Source: Earliella scabrosa | Taxonomy: Eukaryota > Basidiomycota > Agaricomycetes > Polyporales > Polyporaceae | Length of the DNA stretch: 64,000 nucleotides | Direction: 5' to 3' | Assembly (NCBI GenBank): GCA_022605405.1 | Contig: JABYQQ010000025.1 | Span: 310,001-374,000, forward strand | Shown: positions 56,836-64,000 of the stretch, piece after piece | Numbering within the stretch: the first letter of the stretch is position 1 | Layout of the letters: the number at the start of each line of letters is the position of its first letter | Translations under genes and position numbers: made by a program | The notes under the pieces: generated by a model | Seen by the model: only the letters and a program-made list of their open reading frames with translations | The model's database searches: none | Told to the model about the DNA's origin: nothing

Positions 56836-57479
56836 CGTCTTGCTGCCGTCCAGGGCGGTAACTTCCATGTCCGTGCACCGACAGGCAACATTGTCGCTGC
56901 CCATTCTCTTCAAAACCGCTCTCGCCATGCCGTTGCGTCGCCAACTTCCGTCGTCTGTATACTATCCTGATCATTGCTCGCCTGTACAGTGTATGGTATC
57001 CTAGCTTCTCTACCATCGTGTCCGTGCACAACGACTCCTCGTGTATCTATTTCCGCTCTGTCCCAAGCGCTTTGCAATCAAGAACGCCGTACTGCAGTCA
57101 CACCGCCCCGGGGACATTGTTGCGACGCGGCAAATGCGGCGATCCGAACAGGTAACTGCGGTGCTCTGGCATTGGCCGCGGACAGGGTCACCTCATGCTG
57201 ATATCTCATAAGCATTACGTGTACACGGGAAAGGCGGACAGTATAGTCGAGGCCTTCGGGCCGGGGACCAACTACTAGTACATTGATCTGCTACGGTGCG
57301 CTCGCGAATGAAACAAGAAGGCATGAATGATCAGAGGTAACACTACTCCACAGTAAGCAGTTACGTATAGCGAGCATTTCTCGAGCTGTCATACTGGACA
57401 GAGCAGCGCACATGAATTGGACTCTAGCAAAGGAACCCACCAGCTGCCGCAAAATGCAGCGCTCTCGCTCATGCAATCA
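56836..57479. other. Convergent 3' region
   Basis: Nothing recognised. Confidence 0.5.
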
Positions 57480-58508
57480 TCAGGAGTCATCCGACCACGC
57501 GCTGAAGCGCACACTACCATCCCACTCCTCGCTCCCGTGTGCAGTGATTAGCCACGACACATACTCCGGGTCCCGCCCTAAGGCGTCGACAATGTCCTCG
57601 CCATCCTCCGCCGCCAGATATTCCGGGAGACGCTCCACTGTATTCATCCGCTCGAAGTGCACAGGCAGGCGTGCCGCGCCGGTTGGCGTGGGGGGGAGTT
57701 CCGCGAACGGCGGAGGGCGGATCGTGACACTGGAGCGGGAGCCATCGATGTTCTCGTCGCATGCGCCGTATACCTGCCACGCGAGGGGAGAGAAAGGGTC
57801 ACGCATCACGGGCGGCGCATGCGGGGCGTAATGTCCGTAGAATATCTCCGGGGGCGGCGGGTACGCGGGCACGATATCGATGGACGGCCATCGTGGGTGC
57901 GGCAGGACCTCGTCCGAAGCACTGACCGCGCGAGCAGTCGGGCCCGACGACCGTGCTACGCTGCCGGCAGACGGGCGAGGAAAGCCTCCAATGCGGTGGA
58001 CGGGGATGAGCTCGAGGTGCCGAATGGGTGCCAGCCAGGGCTGCACGAGGCTCCGAGCGACTCTCGCACCGAGCGTGAGCTGCACGGTTTCGCCTTGCTT
58101 GTAGGGGATGGTGAGATAGATGTACGCGATTGGCGAGGTGAGAAGATCGTTTCTGACGACGGCCACAAGGGTCGTACGTTCAGTGAACTGAAATCCAACA
58201 ACGGGCCCTTGCGCCACCACTGCGTCTTGAATGTAGAAGGGCTCGTCGGGAACGTCCGGTGCGGGAGGGGGAGGGTGAAGCGAGACCAGTCGCACCACTT
58301 TCAATGCAGCGTGGAGAGCGATGGGCCGGCGGGGCAGTCCGGCCAGGTCGCAAGTCGCAATGAGCGACCTGCGAGGGTTGTCGGTGCAGGCAGCGGTGGG
58401 CAATACGGTGAAGTTGAGCACGGGGATTAGGTTGTGGAGAGGCCAGGAAGACGGGGTTGGGTGTGATACGCCTCGGAGCCGCTGTTGTAAGAGACGCAAC
58501 TTGTCCAT
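57480..58508 (-). CDS. Uncharacterised intronless protein, 342 aa
   Basis: A single uninterrupted frame from ATG 58508 to 57480. The longer frame upstream is not needed and starts within what should be promoter. The N-terminal half has alternating beta-like segments (LIPVLNFTVLPTA, LKVVRLVSLH, PVVGFQFTERTTLVAVV, IAYIYLTIPY, LELIPVHRIGG). The middle is Pro/Ser-rich, and the end is acidic (EDGEDIVDAL, EEWDGSVRF). I recognise no family and see no signal peptide or transmembrane segment. The lack of introns is unusual in this window. Confidence 0.65.
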   Translation of the reverse strand: MDKLRLLQQRLRGVSHPTPSSWPLHNLIPVLNFTVLPTAACTDNPRRSLIATCDLAGLPRRPIALHAALKVVRLVSLHPPPPAPDVPDEPFYIQDAVVAQGPVVGFQFTERTTLVAVVRNDLLTSPIAYIYLTIPYKQGETVQLTLGARVARSLVQPWLAPIRHLELIPVHRIGGFPRPSAGSVARSSGPTARAVSASDEVLPHPRWPSIDIVPAYPPPPEIFYGHYAPHAPPVMRDPFSPLAWQVYGACDENIDGSRSSVTIRPPPFAELPPTPTGAARLPVHFERMNTVERLPEYLAAEDGEDIVDALGRDPEYVSWLITAHGSEEWDGSVRFSAWSDDS

Positions 58509-59272
58509 GGCGCAAGGGGATAGACAGTCGACTGTATGTGGGAAGGAGCGACAACGAGTACTTATCACAGACCCTGACTGCCATGCAGCTCTTAAAAGCA
58601 AATGACGTGGGTAACGGGACAGAGAGATGCAGAAAGAGGATGGCCCGCGCTGGGAGCGGCGGTAGTGGGAAGTTCCGAGGGACAATGCTTCAACGGTCGC
58701 ACTTCTTCTGGCCTTCCCCGCCTGTGAGTTTGAGGGTAGTATGCGGAGTAAGCGCGTCTGCTGACCCCCGACTTCTTTCTTCGTTCACCCGGGTGCACAC
58801 GGTGACGGTCCTCAACGGGCGCCGGGGTGGTTACAAACGTGTAGGTCGAGCATCGAAGCAGCGGCGCTGCATTTGAAGTGGGCGGACGATCGCCGGTTGC
58901 GCATGATAGAAGCATGAAGCTCCTTGCGGACGCGAGACCTTCGACTCATGTCAATGGGCGGCTGCTCAGCGTCCCTCAGAGGAGGAGGGCATGACGACTC
59001 TCGGAGTCCTTTTCAGCCATCTCGGACTCTGAGGTACTGTAAACGAGCACACTGGTATATAGACGGTCACTAGCCGACTCGGAGCACCACGCCGCTTCCA
59101 TGCAGTTGCAACGTAACGGAACAACGGATACACAAACATACTATCGGCCGTTCAGCGAGGTCCACCGATCCCAGCAGCGGTGATTTCAAGGTTGTAGTGC
59201 GTCTGCATGGATGTTCGCTGAAGGACCTGCCAGGTACCATCACTGAACTGCAGCACGTACCTGTAACGCCAC
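58509..59272. other. Intergenic, no supported gene
   Basis: Upstream of the 57480-58508 gene and downstream of the forkhead-like gene. Only short frames. Confidence 0.5.
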
Positions 59273-60464
59273 TCAGCGCGAGCGATCTGGTTGCGTTGCT
59301 TTGGACACGACACGGGGCGGGTAAACGCGTTTCCGATAGGGGGCGATATTCGGCGGCCAATGCCAGAAGTTGATGTACCAGAGCTGGTCCGCCTCAGGCA
59401 GACGGCCCGTCCCGGGAGCGACCGCGAAGCATACGTGCCGTTGCATACAGTTCAGCAGAGCTTGCTGGGGAAGGAGAATCAGCATATGGAAGTCAAGGCA
59501 ATACTAGGCAGTTACAGCGCACCTTCCACCCCTTACCGCGTCGTGCTAGTACATCGGGGTACCTGGCCTCGATCGCCGCGGCTATTTCCCGCGCGCTGAG
59601 GCACAACTGTGGGCTCCCGGCGATGGCAAGGAGGGCAAGGATGGAGTAGGACACCTTTGGCATGACTTTCATGCGTGTGTCGGGCAATGCTCTTAGTCCC
59701 TGACCGTGAGCGCCGTCTACGCCGACGCTATCGTACACCGCCTGGGGACTTGGGCTCTGCAACGGATACGACGACTGGATCCATGGCAGTTCGACAGGTA
59801 AGGCACTCCCGACGTCGCCGGTCGGACCACTGACAGGAGAACCGAGTCGGACTATACTGCCTTGGACGTCAGACTGCAAGCCTCCCCTCGTGCACCCGGT
59901 CGCGAGAGTGGGGAAGCCCTCCAAGGAGGACAGCTCCGAAATGCCTGAGCAGATCGACTGCATGGTGAGGTAGGGTATGGAGGAGAGGGTCGAGGACGAA
60001 GGAAGGTCTTGCGGCCATATCGATGGAGCTTCCGCTGTCGCATCCAATATGAGTGAACACATACCAATCGACATGGTACGACGCATACCTTGCTGTCCAG
60101 GCAACGCGGTCATGCTGGAGACCTCGATGTCGCACACAGGGCATCCAGAGGCGGCCGCACAGTCGATACACTCCGACGTGCAGCACTGTTCTCCACAGTC
60201 CACGCATCCTGATCCGTCGGAAACTCCATCGTTGTCGTCGCTTGCGGGGGAGTTGAGTGGGCTTCTTGATCCAGTGCTGCCAGCTACCGAGGACAGCTCG
60301 GAGGAGAGGTCTGCGGACTCAGAGAGGGAAACATCATCCACGAAGGCAGGGGTGGTAGAAGAGATCGAGGGGATGGTGGCCGCTGCGTGAGACGCGGACG
60401 GCTCGACGGGAGGGTTGAGAAAGTCGCGTGGAAATACCCGTGGAGCCGTAGTGGGCGCAGACAT
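59273..60464 (-). CDS. Divergent forkhead-domain-like protein
   Basis: Exons 59523-60464 and 59273-59464 give 377 aa. The C-terminal domain (from about residue 275) fits a winged-helix forkhead: KVSYSILALLAIAGSP, then LSAREIAAAIEARYP and KGWK, and across the intron a region where canonical SIRHNLSLN is replaced by QALLNCMQRHVCF, ending LWYINFW. The recognition-helix signature is thus poorly conserved, so DNA binding or specificity is uncertain. The N-terminal region is Ser/Thr-rich with a cysteine cluster (CVDCGEQCCTSECIDC, CPVCD) that could bind metal. Forkhead factors regulate transcription, and here that is inference. It is divergent from the MYND gene at 61118, with 653 nt between starts. 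Confidence 0.68.
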
Positions 60465-61058
60465 ATTCACCGTGCCGGCTGAACAGCGTGATCAAGAGGG
60501 CAGCGTGCGCTATGCGAGACGAGAGCAGGAGGATATTCTATCGCACAGAGACGAACGGGTGAAGCGTGGAGTTGTACGGTGAGTAAGAGGTTGATATGTG
60601 TCCGCGTTGAAGGCCGCCTGCGTTGGACTGCGAGGCCCTGGCGTAGTGAAGGGGTGCGATGGAGGTAGGATTGACGGGCACACAGCAGGAACCCCCGGTA
60701 CAAGATGCGGCGTCGAGGCGGAGATCACTGGAAGATATTGCTGGTGAACGCGCCGCTCCAAAAGCGTTTCAAAGCGAGCTTCTTGTCGCGCAGGGCCCCT
60801 GATTGTCATTCAATGTCCAATGACGGGTTAAAGCAGATTCACGGTGGATATACGACGCGTGGAGTCTCCCGCGCGTGTTGCAGAACGTCCGATACATATG
60901 CGTCCTGTGGAGAGACCGCACCTTCTACAGCGAAGGTTGCCGAACAGCGCGCCCTGCAATTGAACGTCTCTCTCCTTCTCGGGCGCGCGCAATGCTTGCC
61001 CCTCCACGGTCACGCCTGTGACGCGATCGGGGCCGCCGACTTTGGCTGTGCAACATCT
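60465..61058. other. Divergent intergenic, forkhead-like / MYND 2
   Basis: Shared upstream region of two head-to-head genes. No gene seen. Confidence 0.5.
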
Positions 61059-61064
61059 TATAAG
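61059..61064 (+). promoter_or_regulatory. TATA box of MYND gene 2
   Basis: TATAAG (in TTATAAGG) 54 nt before the ATG. Confidence 0.55.
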
Positions 61065-61117
61065 GGCTACAGCTCCCCCACGCGGAGCCCTCCCAGAACT
61101 TCTTCCGCGGACCCTCC

Positions 61118-61988
61118 ATGAACGTCGTCCGAGTACTCTCGGTCCTTCCACCCACAGCGGATGCAGCGCAGCCTCTACTTCGACCACTTCCGCATCCCCT
61201 GACAGCTCTCAAGCCCATAGACCCGCCGCGCTGCGTCGTATGCCGCAACCCAACCGCGTTCACCTGCTCGTCGTGTGAGCACGGCCCCGCGTACTGTTGT
61301 ATTGAACACTACGGTGTCGTGTGTATCTTGACTGCGGACTTCGCTGCTTCTACTGATACATGACTTTCGCAGCACTGGCCATTGCACAGGCCGTATTGCG
61401 AGGGTCGGGGCGCTCTCACCTTGGACGTGGCTCGAGAACTGTTAGGCGCACCTGCATCCACCGGTGGCAGAGATCTGGCGACGGAGGGCTCGTGTCACAC
61501 ACGCCATATCGCTGATGGAGTTGAGGAGACATGGGTGTACGGGCTATACGCACATCCAGCTATGCGTAGGTGCATAGTGAGAGTAACTCGAGAATTGCTG
61601 CTGAGCACGCCACGCAGTTCTGCCACAGGTGGTACCTGTACCGCTTCGTCGGGTGGCGGTGGGCAACAGCTCGGTCCTGGTCCCCGCAGTCGATGGCTTC
61701 CTCACGTCTTTGCGCTCAGCGATGTTCACCCTTCGCTTCGGAGAAGGCGGACGGGTGTTGAACCACCCGTTCGATGTATTCTTCTGCGTGCGCTCCTACG
61801 TCGACAACGGCCCGGTCAACGCAGCCATCGAAGCACTCACACGCGGCACCACACCGCCCGCACGCCCCTGGCCAGGACCAATTGTGGTGCTCAAATGCGC
61901 GGACGTTCTCCGTATGACTGGTTACCTACATTTCGAGCGGGCGGATATGATTGATGTCGTAGAGTACTTCTCGAAATCCACTTACTGA
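61118..61988 (+). CDS. MYND zinc-finger protein 2
   Basis: Exons 61118-61318, 61373-61565 and 61618-61988 give 254 aa in frame. The MYND finger (residues about 39-75) reads C-x2-C-x6-C-x2-C, YC-x3-H, then across the intron HW-x2-H-x3-C, aligning with the gene at 5331. The C-terminal block (NHPFDVFFCVRSYV, NAAIEALTRG, RPWPGPIVVLK, DVVEYF) is shared with MYND 1 and looks like a small folded domain of its own. Splice junctions after the finger and before LPQ(V/L)V are at equivalent positions, so the two are true paralogues. Function unknown; MYND fingers mediate protein-protein contacts. Confidence 0.85.
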
Positions 61989-62849
61989 GGTGGTGATCGG
62001 ACGCACTAAGGGCGCGCGCTTCGGCGGACGACGGTGATAACTCCTGTGAGGGTCTTGGTTATCGGACATTCCGTGTTTGGAACGGGACCCATTCGCGATG
62101 CTTGTAAGCGAGACGTTTCTAGATTGTGCGGGCGAGAAGCTCGCTTAGTGCATCGCAGATCGATGAAAAGGGTCACACGTACACGGAGCCTGTCTTTGGG
62201 TTCGGAAACGTGCTGTGTCATGATTAACGCTTCCCAGGACCGAGTCAATGCAGAACGGGAGGGGCGAAGGTCCCACGGGTGTCCCCAACGGTGCTTACTG
62301 CTGCCGCAGGATTGCGCTGCAAGGGACCCCGACTTGTCGGACGAACGGTGTTATGGGATGTGGCTGTCAACTTGTGCGGGTCGTTGCACGGAACGAGCTA
62401 GTATGGCATGGAAGTGTCGGAACAGGGCACGGAGACACCCGGATCGCGTTCCTTTTGTCACCGGTCACGCACCGCTCCACGGCGTTCCATTGGTGGGAGA
62501 ATGTAGGGTCAGTGCGGCAGTGGAGACGCCACGGTCCCGAATTTACCACCCAGAGAAAGCGGCGCGGCTTCACCAGACGCTCGGAACATGTCCCTCGCTT
62601 CCTACCTCAAACGGACAGATGTCGGTCAGAGGTGCGTGTCCCCCGCTCACGGTGGCTACGCTCACCTGACGGCAGCGGTACAGGCATGGAGCAACGCCTA
62701 CTGAGTGAGTCGCGACCCGCGCCGACACCAGACGACCCCGTACAGCATTGTACGCGTTGATGGAGCCAACGTAAAGAGCTACATGGCTAGCTTCTCCAGC
62801 GGGAACATGACCTCCAATCAGCTTCGCTTCGTTTGGGGTGGGCTTCGAT
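61989..62849. other. No confident gene; possible upstream part of the RPB1-like copy
   Basis: Long frames overlap here, and a stretch near 62650 (SPAHGGYAHL) faintly resembles the zinc-finger region upstream in RPB1 (CPGHFG-x-I-E-L). This is too weak to extend the pseudogene. Confidence 0.3.
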
Positions 62850-64000
62850 TCGACACCAGACAGATGGACCTGTCAAGGAAGAGGACGACAAGGGCTACCG
62901 GGGCTGCGGGGTGCAACAACCTCTGATTGGAAATGATGGCCTGAAACTGCTGGTGTAGTACAAGCCTCGGAGAGATGGGGACGAGGTTCGTGGAACGGTC
63001 TCGTATCCTCACCCTGACCTTATCTGTTCAAGATGTAGAAGGCGAACTCGGTTGCAGCAAGACAAGAGGCTGTTCCCCGCAAGCGAAGTTTACACAGCGC
63101 TCAAGAAGATACCCGACAAGGATCTCCATCTTCTCGGGCTCTTAGCCGAATACGCACGACCAGAATGGATGATTTCGACGGTGCCCCTCGACCTTCTTCC
63201 TCCCCTCCGTCCACGTATTGCGTCAATCGCGGCACCATGCCTAGCGAACATGATGCGACTCACAAGCTGGGGGACACTATCGGGGTGTCAGCGCATAAGA
63301 GGGCAGCAGGGGACGCCAGCGCATGTTGTCAACGAGTTCGAGCAGTTGCTCCAAGTGCGCATCGTTCCCCTCTGTCTTGATCTGCGACCCCGCTGACACC
63401 GCACAGTTCCACATCGACATCGCGGGCATTCCGCAAGTCCTACAGAAGGCAGATCGTCCAGTGAAGGCTATCGGTGCCTGTCATGAGGGCGACAGGGTTC
63501 ACTGCCTGGCATTCTCCTGGGTAAGATCGTAGTCTCGAGCCGGACGAGGTCGATGTATTTTGAGCTTTCGTCATTAACTTTACGTTCAGAGTCCCTGCAG
63601 GAGGTAAAATCGCATTCGTCTTCGATCTGAGAAGACACTCACTTTATGCTAGTACGGCCGTGCAACATCGCATACCTTGAGGAGCTTGTACGAAACGGAC
63701 TAACTGTATATCCAGCAGCACACTGTGTCGTCCACGACGGTGGAGAGCGAATAGATCTCCGACTTCAGAAGCGCACGGACGCTTTCCTGCAGTATGGCTG
63801 AACCCTTGAGCGCGGAGACAGGATGGCAAGTCAGTGCGAAGAGTTCCCGGTCCTGGTCCAGGCAAAGATCCAAATCGACGCAGAACACGAACGTGTACAT
63901 CACTCAGCCGTCGGCCGCCGTAGGTCCGCACGAGCACCTACCGGCTAATGGGAAGTGAAGACCGGCGGAAACACGTCTCGTGACGACGCGCAGACATGCA
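62850..64000 (+). pseudogene. RNA polymerase II largest subunit (RPB1)-derived pseudogene
   Basis: Ordered blocks of RPB1 can be read: YRGCGVQQPLI...GLKLLV, SEVYTALKKIPDKDLHLLGL, ARPEWMI, THKLGD (in another frame), GTPAHVVNEFEQLLQ, then across a GT-AG intron (63357-63410) GIPQVLQKADRPVKAI, and finally [12 protein letters not shown] and [12 protein letters not shown]. Lesions: a TAG at 62956-62958 unless removed by a long intron, a compensating frameshift pair around 63220-63310, absence of the highly conserved block that normally follows VKAIRARLKGKEGR, and a TGA in place of the tryptophan codon at 63799-63801. Retained introns mean it is a genomic copy, not a retrocopy. It runs to the window end. 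Transcription of functional Pol II from it is not possible as read. Confidence 0.78.

Noticed and set aside
62034..62760. Long plus-strand ORFs upstream of the RPB1 pseudogene
   Set aside because: Three frames are open over much of this stretch and none aligns clearly with RPB1 or any other family.
1..64000. Giant-virus integration as the source of R1 and RPB1 copies
   Set aside because: No capsid, packaging or other viral hallmark gene is visible, and the genes carry conserved spliceosomal introns; host duplication is simpler. Kept only as an alternative in the findings.
1..64000. tRNA, rRNA or CRISPR features
   Set aside because: Scattered B-box-like strings (near 10040 and 32715) lack tRNA-like flanks; no regularly spaced repeats and no rRNA segments were seen.

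Overview
The window reads as nuclear DNA of a filamentous basidiomycete, most likely an Agaricomycete. Genes are split by many short introns (about 48-65 nt, GT-AG with occasional GC-AG, and CTNAY-like branch points). The families present are typical of mushroom-forming fungi: MYND-finger proteins, F-box-like proteins, a P450, an S33 TAP-like hydrolase, beta-carbonic anhydrases and C2H2 fingers. There is no bacterial signal. The symbols RNR-A/B/C and X-A/B/D are mine.

The main structure is a two-gene unit present three times. An uncharacterised gene (X) sits head to head with a divergent ribonucleotide reductase large-subunit (R1) gene. Unit 1 is X-A(-)/RNR-A(+) at 1-4699, unit 2 is X-B(-)/RNR-B(+) at 14060-19887, and unit 3 is RNR-C(-)/X-D(+) at 45674-52722, inverted as a whole and with extra sequence between the two starts. 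Rebuilding all three R1 genes exon by exon gives 15 exons each, including a conserved 4-nt micro-exon and totals that close in frame (783, 778 and 771 aa). RNR-A and RNR-C keep the catalytic residues, while RNR-B has lost a redox cysteine and the C-terminal CxxC. All three lack the canonical specificity loop. X-A is broken. RNR-A and RNR-B share nearly identical 3' exons and divergent 5' exons, which suggests gene conversion.

Layout: 1-6187 unit 1 and a MYND gene; 6318-9356 an SRPK-like kinase and an F-box-like gene, divergent; 11009-13394 a Ser/Arg/Pro-rich zinc-motif protein; 14060-19887 unit 2; 21182-23085 a probably decaying P450; 23407-25060 an F-box/LRR protein; 26487-27251 an isochorismatase-like hydrolase; 28502-31002 a secreted TAP-like hydrolase; 31537-34089 two F-box-like paralogues with a one-nucleotide exon; 34769-35840 a C2H2 protein; 37949-39069 a coiled-coil protein; 40767-43576 tandem beta-carbonic anhydrases with duplicated promoters; 44065-45001 a frameshifted C2H2 paralogue; 45674-52722 unit 3; 53587-60464 lineage-specific genes including a Cys-cluster protein and a forkhead-like protein; 61118-61988 a second MYND gene; 62850 to the end an RPB1-derived pseudogene.

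The right third and the far left look like an accessory region holding diverged copies of core nucleic-acid genes (R1, RPB1) beside fast-evolving zinc-finger genes. The middle looks more like ordinary gene-rich chromosome. The repeated head-to-head X/R1 pairing suggests joint regulation or joint function, but nothing in the sequence proves either.
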